Assembly (NCBI RefSeq): GCF_905475395.1
Contig: NC_058337.1
Location: 134,189,960 to 134,253,959, forward strand
Length of the DNA: 64,000 nucleotides
From: Chrysoperla carnea
Lineage: Eukaryota > Arthropoda > Insecta > Neuroptera > Chrysopidae
Direction: 5' to 3'
Positions within the stretch are counted from its first letter, which is position 1. Each line of letters opens with the position of its first letter. Of the stretch, positions 48,055 through 58,004 are shown in pieces. The notes below the pieces were generated by a model that was not told the origin of the DNA, made no database searches, and was given only the letters and a program-made list of their open reading frames with translations. The position numbers and the translations under genes are program-made.

Positions 48055-51000
48055 AGAGCCCGGATAATTTGATTCCATTAATTCATGTAAACGTAATTAT
48101 TGATGATAAAATGAAAATAAAAGCAGTGTATGACTCAGGATCTAACGTGAGTCTAATTAATCAAAGAGTTGTAGATGTATTAAAAACAAGTTTGTTAAAG
48201 CATAACACTGCATTCAAGACAATTAATGGTTTCAATTTTAGTTCGGCCCGGGCAAACATAAAGCTTAAAATTGGAAATATTACAAACAATTTGAATACTT
48301 TTGTAGTTAAAAATTCAGAATTTTCTTATGACCTGTTACTAGGTTTAGATGCTATTAAAAAATTTAAACTAATTCAAGACGAGAATTTAAACATATACCA
48401 AAAACCTAAAAATGATGAGATGCTCCAAATAAGAAGTAATCAAAATCAGAAGAAATCTTGTGAAATTTCTAACAAAATAATTACAAATGAAAATAAAGAA
48501 GATAAAGAAAATGTAAAGAAAGAAGATAATATAGATGTAAAGAAAGAAGATAATAAAGATGTCAATAAAGAAGATAATAGAGATGTAAAGAGAGAAGATA
48601 ATAGAGATGTAAAGAAAGAAGATAATAAAGATGTTAAAAATTTTAATAAAGAAGGTAAAATCAATGATAATGAAAAAGAAGAGAAAAACACTGAAAATAT
48701 TAGAATTTACCATCAAGAAGAAACTAATGAAAATCAGTTCAAACCTAAATTAGATCACATAGATGGATATGAAAAAAAAGTAGAACTTTTAAATATTATT
48801 GAAAATCACAAGAAAATTTTTGCCAAAAATAAATTTGATGTCGGTAAAGTAAAGTCTAGAGAGGCCGAAATAAAGTTAATGAGAGATGAATATGTTACGG
48901 CCCGCCCTTATAAATGTTCTATACCAGATGAACGTGAAATCAAAGATCAAGTACAGAAGTTACTAGCATCCGATCTAATAGAGGAATCTGATTCACCGTT
49001 CGCATCACCGGTAACACTCGCATATAAAAAAGAAGATGGAAGAAAATCAAGGCTTTGCATCGATTTTAGAAACTTAAATAAAATAACTATCCCAGAGTGC
49101 TACCCATTTCCAACAATAAATGATATAACGGAAAAAGTTTCGAAATGTAAATACTTTACTGTTGTTGATATAAACTCCGCTTTTTGGTGTATTAGGTTAA
49201 AAGAAAAGGACCGTGAGAAAACTTCTTTCGTTACAAAGTACGGGAAATTTATGTTCAAAGTATTACCTTTTGGATTGAAAAATGCTCCTGCAATCTTTCA
49301 ACGCATACTTTCAAATATTATAAGACGAAATAACCTAGATGAGTTTTGCGTCAACTACATGGATGACTGTCTTATTTTCTCACGCAATTGGAAAGATCAC
49401 ATGCAACATATCTCAAGATTTCTTGAAGTAATAGGAGAAGAAGGATTTAAATTAAAGCTCGAAAAGTGTAAATTTGCAGCCCAATCGGTTAAGTATCTTG
49501 GCCATTACATTGAAGAAAATAAAATATCACCAGCACAAGAAAATTTAAAGGCAATAAAAAATTTGAAAAGACCTACAGATAAATCTGGGGTTCGAAGTGT
49601 TCTAGGAACAATAAATTACTTTATAAAATATATCGATCATAGTGCTCAAAAATTTGAGCCCCTTCACAGATTGCTGAAAAAAAATACTGAATTTATTTGG
49701 ACGGAAGAATGTGAACGCAGCTTCTCCATGATCAAAGAATATCTGTGTTCCCGTCCAATTTTATCAATTTATGATGTCGAAAAAGATGTTTACATTGACA
49801 CAGACGCTAGTCAAAAAGGACTTGGAGCGACTTTGAGGCAACCACAGTCAGATGGTCTATTACACCCTGTAGCTTATTTTTCTAGAAAACTGTCAGAAAG
49901 AGAAAAGAAAATGGAAACGATTCATTTAGAATGCAAGGCGATAAAAGAAGCCATTAAATACTGGAAATACTATCTTATTGGACGAAAGTTTTTCGTTTGT
50001 AGTGACCATAAACCATTGGAAAACTTAAGAACAAAGTCACGAACTGATGAGATTCTTGGCGATCTGGTCCACTACTTGTCACAATTTAATTTCCAGATAA
50101 TATATAAAAAAGGAAAAGAAAATATTATCGCTGATTTACTATCACGGCAACCAGTTTTAGAATATTTCGAAAATGAAGATGTCATTCAAGTGGTCAATTT
50201 AATAGAATTGTCTGAAATAAAGAGGGATCAATATGAAAATCAAAGAGAACTTACAACTGCAAAGGGAACTGAGCGTAGACACGATATTATATTTAAGATG
50301 TTAAAAGGAAGAAAGCGGATTTTTGTATCGGAAAAGTTAGGCCTTGAAATAATTAACAAGTTGCACAATCACTATGGTCACATTGGTGTTGCACAAATGA
50401 GAAACAAAATACGACAACACTACTATTTCAAAAATTTAGATAAACTTATCATTGACTTTTGTAAAGGCTGTGTGACATGTAGGCAAAGTAAAACTCGCCG
50501 AGGAAGATTGATTGGGAAATTGTCAAGAATTGGACCTGCAACAGAACCCTATGAAATATTGTCCATAGATACAGTGGGTGGTTTTGCCGGAAATAAGTCT
50601 ATAAAGAAATTTATGCACATACTAGTGGATCATTTTAGCAGGTATGCTTGGATTTCTACTACAAAAAGCCAATGCGCAAAAGATTTTATAAATCTTATAC
50701 ATCCGATCGCTAAAAATAATAAAATAAAGTTGATTCTTGCCGATCAATATACTGGACTAAATTCCGTAGAACTCAAAAATTACCTAAATAGAAGAGGTAT
50801 CCAACTTGTTTTTACAAGCATAGATTGTGCAAGTTCAAATGGTCTCAACGAACGTTTAAATCAAACTCTAGTTAATAGAATTAGGTGTAAAATTATTGAT
50901 GGAGATAAACGAGCATGGCCTACGATTGCTGCTGAATGTGTTGAAAATTATAACTCAACGATTCATAGCTCTACTAACTATGAGCCACAATATCTGCTCC

Positions 51001-51359
51001 TAGGCAAGAAATCAAACATTTCGCCAATATATGAACCACCTAGTGATTTAGCTGAAGACCGCCAGCAAGCTCTCATTAATTCATCCAGAAGTTTTATGGA
51101 AAATAAAAAAAGAGTTGACAAAAATCGAACAACTTTTCAATTTGAAATTGGAGATCTTGTGTACGTAGAGAATGGGAACAAATTAAATCGCAATAAAATG
51201 GACAAAGTTCGCCTTGGGCCTTTTAAAATATTAAGCCGGATTTCATCTTCGTTTTATGAAGTTGATTGTGGCAAGAAAAGAAGTGAATCAAATTATTTTC
51301 ATAGCAGTAAGCTGTCACCTTTTACTTCGCAAAAAATGACTTCGGGGGGGAAGGTGTAA
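48036..51359 (+). CDS. pol: pol polyprotein (protease-RT-RNase H-integrase)
   Basis: The enzymes for proteolytic maturation, reverse transcription and integration. The frame is open from 48036, overlaps gag by 19 bases in the -1 frame and is probably entered by frameshift at 48045-48051. Counting residues from 48069: aspartic protease DSGSN at about 21; Lys/Glu/Asp-rich repeat linker (about 145-190); reverse transcriptase with LCIDFRNLN and catalytic YMDD at about 430; RNase H with TDAS at about 577 and SDHKPLENL; integrase with H-x-H..C-x2-C zinc site (HNHYGHIG...GCVTC), core Asp in SIDTVGG, Asp in LADQYTG and Glu in NGLNERLNQ, then a GPF-type C-terminal module. There is no chromodomain. The stop TAA lies inside the 3' LTR. 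No inactivating change seen. Confidence 0.95.
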   Translation, partial: PKFFKLESPDNLIPLIHVNVIIDDKMKIKAVYDSGSNVSLINQRVVDVLKTSLLKHNTAFKTINGFNFSSARANIKLKIGNITNNLNTFVVKNSEFSYDLLLGLDAIKKFKLIQDENLNIYQKPKNDEMLQIRSNQNQKKSCEISNKIITNENKEDKENVKKEDNIDVKKEDNKDVNKEDNRDVKREDNRDVKKEDNKDVKNFNKEGKINDNEKEEKNTENIRIYHQEETNENQFKPKLDHIDGYEKKVELLNIIENHKKIFAKNKFDVGKVKSREAEIKLMRDEYVTARPYKCSIPDEREIKDQVQKLLASDLIEESDSPFASPVTLAYKKEDGRKSRLCIDFRNLNKITIPECYPFPTINDITEKVSKCKYFTVVDINSAFWCIRLKEKDREKTSFVTKYGKFMFKVLPFGLKNAPAIFQRILSNIIRRNNLDEFCVNYMDDCLIFSRNWKDHMQHISRFLEVIGEEGFKLKLEKCKFAAQSVKYLGHYIEENKISPAQENLKAIKNLKRPTDKSGVRSVLGTINYFIKYIDHSAQKFEPLHRLLKKNTEFIWTEECERSFSMIKEYLCSRPILSIYDVEKDVYIDTDASQKGLGATLRQPQSDGLLHPVAYFSRKLSEREKKMETIHLECKAIKEAIKYWKYYLIGRKFFVCSDHKPLENLRTKSRTDEILGDLVHYLSQFNFQIIYKKGKENIIADLLSRQPVLEYFENEDVIQVVNLIELSEIKRDQYENQRELTTAKGTERRHDIIFKMLKGRKRIFVSEKLGLEIINKLHNHYGHIGVAQMRNKIRQHYYFKNLDKLIIDFCKGCVTCRQSKTRRGRLIGKLSRIGPATEPYEILSIDTVGGFAGNKSIKKFMHILVDHFSRYAWISTTKSQCAKDFINLIHPIAKNNKIKLILADQYTGLNSVELKNYLNRRGIQLVFTSIDCASSNGLNERLNQTLVNRIRCKIIDGDKRAWPTIAAECVENYNSTIHSSTNYEPQYLLLGKKSNISPIYEPPSDLAEDRQQALINSSRSFMENKKRVDKNRTTFQFEIGDLVYVENGNKLNRNKMDKVRLGPFKILSRISSSFYEVDCGKKRSESNYFHSSKLSPFTSQKMTSGGKV
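48045..48051 (+). promoter_or_regulatory. -1 ribosomal frameshift site TTTAAAC
   Basis: In the gag frame it reads T TTA AAC, followed by TAG. A -1 slip lands in the open pol frame, which is open from 48036. It fits the X XXY YYZ rule exactly. A stimulatory structure downstream (from AGAGAGCCCGG) was not worked out. Confidence 0.75.
48510..48640 (+). repeat. 24-bp coding repeats in the pol linker
   Basis: About five tandem units of GATGTAAAGAAAGAAGATAA plus four bases, encoding DVKKEDNK-type octapeptides. It is a charged spacer between protease and reverse transcriptase. Confidence 0.88.
51343..51354 (+). promoter_or_regulatory. polypurine tract
   Basis: CGGGGGGGAAGG abuts the TG of the 3' LTR, the expected place for plus-strand priming. 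It is also the end of the pol reading frame. Confidence 0.8.
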
Positions 51360-51626
51360 ATTATTATCACTTCCATAGTGATATAATTGTTTACTTTTGT
51401 TTCAATTGACATACCTGAACTAAAGATTTTTATAATTTATATTGTGTTAGAATCATAAACGTTTATTAGTGGACATTCTATTAAATAACGTTGTAATTTA
51501 ATTTATTCCTTTCAGGTATGTTTTTGTTTGTAAATTTAGTGTAATTCTTTTATATAATTTTGTCAATATATTCCTTTCAGGATTAAATACAATCTCGTTA
51601 TTTATTCAATAAATTAATAACTTACA
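51355..51626 (+). repeat. 3' LTR
   Basis: 272 bp, base for base the same as the 5' LTR on reading. It holds the pol stop codon (TAA at 51357) and is followed by the CATG duplication. Confidence 0.96.
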
Positions 51627-51969
51627 CATGTTTTTGCGACATTGTGCGACAACTGACGCCTGTAGATCTTGTTTTCCCACACTGGGGAACACCACAACGT
51701 TTTTCATTTTTGATAATTTCCATCTCAACAACAAAAACATTCAGCACTTGTGTAGCTGTCAAAAACTCAAAATCCTCTATAATAGTTTCACTAGTCCTCG
51801 CTGCGCGGCGCCACCGTATCTTGCGATCGCGAATTTCACCAAAAAGAAAAACTCTTTTCAATATCATAAATTAAATTAAACATTTGTCAAGTAGTAGATA
51901 CCGTTTTATGTGGAAATCGTTGAATGGAACAACGTCTCCTCTTCTAATAATACCTCCATGGTATACTAT

Positions 51970-54012
51970 TCATTCGTTCTGTAATTCTTGTTCGATTTTA
52001 ATATTTTCATTTTTAATAAAAACGGTATTAAATTCTTGGATTGTTTCAAGATTCATTGATTCACATTCTTCTAACATTTCAATTTTAATTTCTGTTTGTA
52101 AATCTTCAGAATGTATTTTTTTATGTTTATTTAAATTACCACTTCCAGTAAATTTTTTATCACAAACATCGCAAGAATAAGGTTTTTCACCAGTATGAAC
52201 TCTTTTATGTTTAATTAAATTACCACTTCCAGTAAATTTTTTGTCACAAACATTACAAGAAAAAGGTTTTTCTCCCGAATGAACTCTTTTATGTTTAGTT
52301 AAATTGCAACGTTCAGTAAATTCTTTGTCACAAACATCACAAGAAAAAAGTTTTACTCCAGCATGAATTCTTTTATGTTTATTTAAATTGCTACTTTGAG
52401 TAAATTTTTTGTCACAAATATCACAAGAATAAAATTTTTTCCCAGTATGAACTCGTTTATGTTTAGTGAAATTGCTAAGTTCGTTAAATTTTTCGTCACA
52501 AGCATCATTAGAAAAATGTTTTTTCTCCGAATAAGCTTGTTTATGATGATTTAATTTATGTCGGGCTAAATTGCTACGTTGAATAAATTTTTTCTCACAA
52601 ATATCACAAGAGTATGGTTTTTCCCCAGTATGAACTAATTTATGTTTAACTAAATAATCTTTAAATGTAAATTTTTTGTCACAAACATCACAAGAAAAAG
52701 GTTTTTCTCCAGCATGAACTCGTTTATGATTTACTAAATTATTTCGAAATGTAAATTTTTTCTCACAAATATCACAAGTAAAACGCTTTTCTCCGGTATG
52801 AACTAGTTTATGTGTAGCTAAACTGCTACCTTGAGTAAATTTTTTTTCACAAACATCACAAGAAAATGGTTTTTCTCCAGAATGAACTCGTTTATGATTA
52901 ACTAAATTATCTCGAACTGTAAATCTTTTGTCACAAATATCACAAGCAAAACGTTTTTCTCCGGTATGAAGTAGTTTATGTTTAGCTAAAGTGCTACTTT
53001 GAGAAAATTTTTTGTCACAAACATCACAAGTAAAACGTTTTTCTCCGGTATGAAGTAGTTTATGTTTAGCTAAACTGCTACTTTGAGTAAATTTTTTTTC
53101 ACAAACATCACAAGAAAATGGTTTTTCTCCAGTATGTAATAGTTTATGTTTAACTAAAATATCATTTCGTGTGAATTTCTTGTCACAAAAATCACAGTCA
53201 AAACGTTTTTCTCCGGTATGAGTTAATTTATGTCTAATTAAATATTCTTTGGATGTGAAATTTTTATTACAAACATCACAAGAAAACGGTTTTTCCCCAT
53301 TATGAACTCGTTTATGATTAACTAAATTATTTCGAACTGTAAATCTTTTATCACAAACATCACAAGCAAAACGTTTTTCTCCGGTATGCACTCGTGTATG
53401 TATAGCTAAACCGCTACTATGAGTAAATTTTTTGTCACAAACATCACAAGAAAATGGTTTTTCTCCCGTATGAGTTCGTTTATGACTAATTAAATCATTA
53501 TTGTAAATAAATTTTTTATCACAAACATCACATGCATAAGGTTTTTCTCCAGTATGAATTAATTTATGATTAACTAAATGGTAAAGTTTAGTAAATTTTT
53601 TGTCACAAACATCACAAGAAAATGGTTTTTCCCCAGTATGAACTCTTTTATGTGCAACTAAAACGTAACGTTCAGTAAATTTTTTGTCACAAACATCACA
53701 AGTAAAACGTTTTTCAGTATGAGCTCGTTTATGATTAACTAAACTACAACGCTCTGTAAATTCTTTGTGACATATATCACAAGTAAAAAGTTTTTCTTTT
53801 GCTTCATTATCTTCAAGTTTTATTATTAATTCGGTCTGTAATTCTTGTTCAATCTTAATATTTTCATTTTTGATTAATACTGTATTAAATTCATGAATAT
53901 CTTCATGATTCATTGAATCATTTTCTTCACTTATTTCGTTTTTAATTTCTAATCCAGTTTCCAACTGCTCAACTTTAATGTCTTCTATTTGTGCAAATGA
54001 ATCAGTTGCCAT
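51970..54012 (-). CDS. C2H2 zinc-finger protein, 19 fingers (680 aa)
   Basis: Likely nuclear DNA-binding regulator. Single exon. Residues 1-70 are acidic, with IKVE, IKNE, IKNE, IKIE and IKLE motifs (SUMO consensus). Nineteen intact fingers plus one decayed finger (FSNDACDEKF, Asn for the first Cys) fill about 73-635 with near-uniform TGEKPF/TGEKRF linkers. The tail carries IKIE, IKNE, IKIE. It is paralogous to 43429-44694, but its last codons are lost: the sister tail continues to WRYY, while here an indel gives an early stop, and the sister's terminal codons (TGGAGGTATTATTAG) survive untranslated at 51943-51957. The start MATDSFAQ agrees with the paralogue. Confidence 0.93.
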   Translation of the reverse strand: MATDSFAQIEDIKVEQLETGLEIKNEISEENDSMNHEDIHEFNTVLIKNENIKIEQELQTELIIKLEDNEAKEKLFTCDICHKEFTERCSLVNHKRAHTEKRFTCDVCDKKFTERYVLVAHKRVHTGEKPFSCDVCDKKFTKLYHLVNHKLIHTGEKPYACDVCDKKFIYNNDLISHKRTHTGEKPFSCDVCDKKFTHSSGLAIHTRVHTGEKRFACDVCDKRFTVRNNLVNHKRVHNGEKPFSCDVCNKNFTSKEYLIRHKLTHTGEKRFDCDFCDKKFTRNDILVKHKLLHTGEKPFSCDVCEKKFTQSSSLAKHKLLHTGEKRFTCDVCDKKFSQSSTLAKHKLLHTGEKRFACDICDKRFTVRDNLVNHKRVHSGEKPFSCDVCEKKFTQGSSLATHKLVHTGEKRFTCDICEKKFTFRNNLVNHKRVHAGEKPFSCDVCDKKFTFKDYLVKHKLVHTGEKPYSCDICEKKFIQRSNLARHKLNHHKQAYSEKKHFSNDACDEKFNELSNFTKHKRVHTGKKFYSCDICDKKFTQSSNLNKHKRIHAGVKLFSCDVCDKEFTERCNLTKHKRVHSGEKPFSCNVCDKKFTGSGNLIKHKRVHTGEKPYSCDVCDKKFTGSGNLNKHKKIHSEDLQTEIKIEMLEECESMNLETIQEFNTVFIKNENIKIEQELQNE

Positions 54013-54989
54013 TTTTATATTTAACGAATTAGGAGGAATTACTACTTTTTACGAATACGTGAAAGTGTTAATCGAAAACGAAAATTCATATTTTAAACAT
54101 AACCCCAAAAAGATTATGATTGTGCTGTAAAAGTTAGAGCTTCTCACGGCAGGATGAATTGGGCTGATACACACTAAGACAAGCGTAAGGTGGAAGGTTA
54201 AAAATTTGTTGATGGTTTCATATATAGTGCCGGGATTATAATCATAAATAAATAATCAAGAACGTAAATAGAAAAATTATTATTTTATTAACTATTAATT
54301 TTTTATTACACAGCAACATTTGATGTTAATATTTTTACCAGGCTCTATTTAGGTATTAGGCTTTCAATTTTTAAAAAACCTCAATCTCCTATTTTAAATT
54401 TATGTAGGGTAGAGATAAAAAGAATGCTGCAGCAAAAGTGTAAGTTTTAAAAGAAAGTAATAAGATAAGTCTAAGCAAGTTGTTAGAGAAGGATAGAAAA
54501 GTTCACATCAAACACAAAGTAATAAGAGTAAGATAAAGATCTAAACAAGTTGATAGAGAAGTTTACATTGATCATCTTTTGCTACATAAGCGCCATTCTG
54601 GTCAATTTTAGAACTGTTATTTTTCTGGGTCAAATCCATCATGGTGGCGGTCTGGAAATGTCAAAACAAAGTGTTGTAGTCATACTTGACAAAATTGTAG
54701 ATTCGTAAGAAAAACTTTAAAGGGATACGTGATAAGTATTTTTTTAAATCAAAATGCGAATAAGTTTTATGCTAAACATTTTGTGATATGAAAATTCGAC
54801 ATTCAATGCCCCCTATATTCAATGTATACTTTTTTGATAAATGTTCCTAGCTGACCCAAGCAATTACCTCAGATTTTGGCACATCTCTTACTGTACGGAA
54901 ACATAGGCGATGCCCAGTCTATGTACTTAATGTTCTAAGATAAATGCCTATTAGTTCTGTCTTTTTCTCTGCCCACGAAGATATATAAA
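54013..54989. other. 5' flank of the zinc-finger gene; no gene
   Basis: Positions 54013-54115 match the 5' flank of the gene at 43429-44694 (AGGAGGAATTA...ACCCCAAAAAGATTATGA). A two-copy direct repeat (AAGTAATAAGA...AACAAGTTG.TAGAGAAG) lies at 54457-54570. Nothing else recognised. Confidence 0.5.
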
Positions 54990-55262
54990 AGGACATGAAA
55001 CTTAAGTGGGGAGAGTAGGACAAAAAAGGCGCCTATTTGTGCAAGATCTGGTCGTTGCGTACTTTGTACTGCGAATCAGGCTGTCTGTTTTTAATTTTTA
55101 TATTTTATTTTAGTCAAGTAAAAGTGATTGAAAACAATTTCAATATTTTTCAATCACTTAGACAGACCGATGACTAGACCTCATCCAAATAGGCGCCATA
55201 AATTCATAACGGGCGCTTCTAGCTCGGCATAGATAGTTTCACGCCCTTAATATATATTTTCT
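54990..55262. mobile_element. MITE family C, second copy
   Basis: Shares TCGTTGCGTACTTTGTACTG, CGATGACTAGACCTC, AAATAGGCGCC and the end GTTTCACGCCCTTAATATAT with the copy at 25060-25336. Confidence 0.75.
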
Positions 55263-55288
55263 TGATTTTCTATATCTTACATCTCTAT

Positions 55289-55880
55289 AGTTTTTATACC
55301 ATGTTTATGAAATATACATGGTATATTAAGTTTAATCCTAAGTTTGTAACGCTTAAAACTATTGATGCTACGAAAAAAATTTGGTTTAGGTGTTCATAGA
55401 ATCACCTAATTAGTCCATTTCCGTCTGTCTGTCTGTCGTCTATCGTCTGTCCGTCTGTCATCACGATAACTCAAAAACGAAAAGAGATATCAAGCTGAAA
55501 TTTTTATAGTGTGTTTAGGACGTAAAAAGTCAGGTCGAGTTCGTAAATGAGCAACATAGGTCAATTGGGTCTTGGGTCCGTCGGACCCATCGTGTAAAGC
55601 GTTAAAGATAGAACAAATGTTTAAATGTAAAAATGTTCCTTATAAAAAAATAAACAACTTTTGTTTGAAACATTTTCTTGTAAACATCACTGTTTACCCA
55701 CGAGGGTGCTAATTAGGTGAAAATTTTATAGTATATATTAATATGGGAATATCAGTTATGTGTGTGTGGCTATTGTGAGAGTGGATATCTTTCTTTATTT
55801 GCGTGACGTCAAAAAACAAACGATTGCGTCATCAACACTGTCTATACATGGTATTACAACAATTGACTCAGTCAATTGTT
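55289..55880. mobile_element. one-arm relative of the 690-2020 foldback
   Basis: Matches its left arm from TTTATACCATGT through GTCTGTCTGTC, AACTCAAAAACGAAAAGAG and TGTCTATACATGGTATTACA to CTCAGTCAATTGTTTTCACTT. The opposite arm is absent. It ends about 50 bases from the stop codon of the next gene. Confidence 0.8.
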
Positions 55881-55928
55881 TTCACTTGTTTTCCATGACT
55901 TTCAAAGGTTTTCCAAAGATTGACCAAT

Positions 55929-56957
55929 TTATTTATGATTTCGTCTATGTCTAACTAAACTTGTCTTTAGTGTAAATTGTTTATAACAAATTTCACATGA
56001 GAAAGGTTTTACGTTCGTTTTTATTTTGGTATGAGTTCGTTTATGCACAAGTAAATTATTAAACCGAAAAAAAATTTTATGGCACACGTCACAAGAGAAA
56101 GATTTTTCTCCGGTATGAACTCGTTTATGTCGTACTATACTTTCATGTCGTGAAAATCTTTTATCACAGATATCACAAGAAAATAATTTTTCTCCTGTAT
56201 GAGTTAGTACATGTTTAATTAAATGTTGACGTGTTATAAACCTTTTTTCACAAAAATCACAAGAATAACGTTTTTCACCTGTGTGAATTCGTCTATGTAT
56301 CGTTAAAGTTTCACTTCTTGTAAATTTCTTATTACAAACGTCACATGGAAATAGTTTTTCACCAGTATGAATTCGTTTATGACTAACATAACTTTCACGT
56401 TGAGAAAATTTTCTTTCACAAAAATCACATGTAAATGGTTTTTCTCCAGTGTGATGGACTCGTTTATGTTTGATTAAATGTTGATGTAACGTAAACTTTT
56501 TATCACAATCGTCACAAGCATATGGTTTTTCTCCTGTATGAATACGTTTATGTCTAACTAAACTTTCTCGTCGTGTAAATTTCTTATCACAAATATCACA
56601 AGAATGTGATTTTTCATATGTAAAAAGTTCTTCGGGTTCATAAATATCACCCCATTCGAGGTGTATTTCTGGTTCAATTTCTATATTTTCTTCGAATATT
56701 TCATCTTTAATGCGTAATAATTCTTGTTCAACCTTAATGTCTTCATTTTTTATTAAAAATGAATAGTTTTCTTCAGTTGTGTGAAGATCATCCAATATAT
56801 TGTCTTCTATATTTTCATATTGAATTTCTGGGTCCATTTTTAATTCATCAATTTTTATGTTTTCTATTCTAATTAATTGATTAAGAGAATCTAAGAGCTG
56901 ATATCTATAATTTTTACTTTCTTTACCCATGTAAAATTTATTTATAATTTTATTCAA
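55929..56957 (-). CDS. C2H2 zinc-finger protein, 8 fingers (342 aa)
   Basis: Likely nuclear DNA-binding regulator, a more distant member of the local family. Single exon. The N-terminal 115 residues are acidic, with IKID, IKNE, IKVE and IKDE tetrapeptides. Eight intact fingers follow (about 118-342), and the protein ends at the last finger (RNHK), with no motif tail. The first ATG gives MNKIINKFYMGKESK; a second in-frame ATG nine codons on (MGKESKN) is an alternative start. The 3' end lies next to a transposon arm, which may explain a lost tail. Confidence 0.91.
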   Translation of the reverse strand: MNKIINKFYMGKESKNYRYQLLDSLNQLIRIENIKIDELKMDPEIQYENIEDNILDDLHTTEENYSFLIKNEDIKVEQELLRIKDEIFEENIEIEPEIHLEWGDIYEPEELFTYEKSHSCDICDKKFTRRESLVRHKRIHTGEKPYACDDCDKKFTLHQHLIKHKRVHHTGEKPFTCDFCERKFSQRESYVSHKRIHTGEKLFPCDVCNKKFTRSETLTIHRRIHTGEKRYSCDFCEKRFITRQHLIKHVLTHTGEKLFSCDICDKRFSRHESIVRHKRVHTGEKSFSCDVCHKIFFRFNNLLVHKRTHTKIKTNVKPFSCEICYKQFTLKTSLVRHRRNHK

Positions 56958-58004
56958 AATAGTAAACTGACAGTTCTTCAGCTAACCTTTGCCATCTTTA
57001 AAGACTTTTATATGATACATATTAAACTACCATAGACTTACATTAATAGACTGACAGGGATGTTATCTTTGAAAATACACTAAATTGTTAACAGAGTGAG
57101 AACCACGCCTCAAAGTAGATTGACAAGGATAATAAATGCCAATGCATGGTCATAATACGCATGTCTTAATATACAACATAATATCCTGGCGCGTATTAAA
57201 AATAAGATTATACCACTTTTAAATAAAGTTAAAACAATAAATTTTGTACAAATTACCATTTTACCGTTAAAAAAATTTTTTTTTCATAGAATTAACACAA
57301 AATTATCTAACAATATTACTCGTTTGAACGTTAAAACAAAATAAATTTGTATGTGCAGTTGTGAATGTGAAATATAAACAGATAATTGATGCAGCTGATT
57401 CCGGTCATACTGTTTGAATATTGTATTTTTGTCTTTGTTAATATATTCTGTGAAGCCAGTATATACATACTTGGTATACGCTGGGCTCATCTATTTAAAA
57501 TATATGATCTAAGGCCTAGGTGTGTCCTTAGTAAAATCCAAAATAACCTAAATAAAAAGCCCTATTCGAACTAAGTAATAACTAAAATAAGAAACAAGAA
57601 ACTACATAGCCATGCTTTTATTGACTGAGCTATCAGTATTTCAAAATAATAACTATAATATAATAAATATTTGATACAGTTTTAATCAAAAATGAAAATA
57701 TTAAAATCGAACAAGAATAACAGATCGAATAGGGAATAAAAAGGAAGAAAATGATGAAATAGAAAACTTATTTCTTTTGCTCTTTGTAAAAAACCAAGTA
57801 CATCTAAATTTACTTTTGTATTTTATTCATGAGATGAAAAATAAAGTATTCTTTTAATTTGTCTTTTTAATCTTTTAGTCTTTAAAGGAGACTTTTTCGA
57901 AATTGTTGCATCGTGAAACATGAATATAGATAGGTCAAGATGCAACAATCAGCTAATTTGCTACCAAATTTCGTACGTTTATTTTATTTAAGGGGTAATA
58001 ATAA
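56958..58004. other. intergenic, no gene seen
   Basis: AT-rich. Short overlapping frames around 57284-57574 on both strands show no domain. Confidence 0.4.

Larger units (their letters stand above)
46609..51626 (+). mobile_element. full-length Ty3/gypsy LTR retrotransposon
   Basis: A 5,018-bp element with two 272-bp LTRs beginning TG and ending CA, a 4-bp target duplication CATG (46605-46608 and 51627-51630), intact gag and pol frames and no env. Domain order protease-RT-RNase H-integrase defines Ty3/gypsy (Metaviridae). The LTRs show no difference on reading, so the insertion is recent. It lies inside a SWIM-finger frame, in the same direction. Confidence 0.96.
46320..51656 (+). pseudogene. 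SWIM zinc-finger ORF split by a retrotransposon
   Basis: A host frame starts at ATG 46320 (MEKALDINISDIFYLLGG) and runs to 46608, then into the LTR, where it stops at TAA two bases in. It encodes a SWIM-type finger, CYCSCKAGARSKCKHV, with the C-x-C and C-x-H ligands present. After the 3' LTR, in frame once the CATG duplication is counted once, the reading continues at 51627 and stops at 51656. An in-frame ATG at 46242 could add 26 hydrophobic residues, but I prefer 46320. SWIM fingers bind DNA or proteins; the family is not identified. All zinc ligands lie before the insertion, so a nearly full-length product is still possible. Whether further exons once existed is unknown. Confidence 0.7.

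Noticed and set aside
48387-48716. Two minus-strand open frames opposite the pol linker
   Set aside because: They are shadows of the 24-bp repeats and read as hydrophobic low-complexity peptides; the plus strand encodes pol.
51622-51867. Minus-strand frame with a Cys-x4-Cys start resembling a THAP domain
   Set aside because: The spacing and the later conserved residues of THAP are missing, and the region overlaps the end of the interrupted SWIM frame on the other strand.
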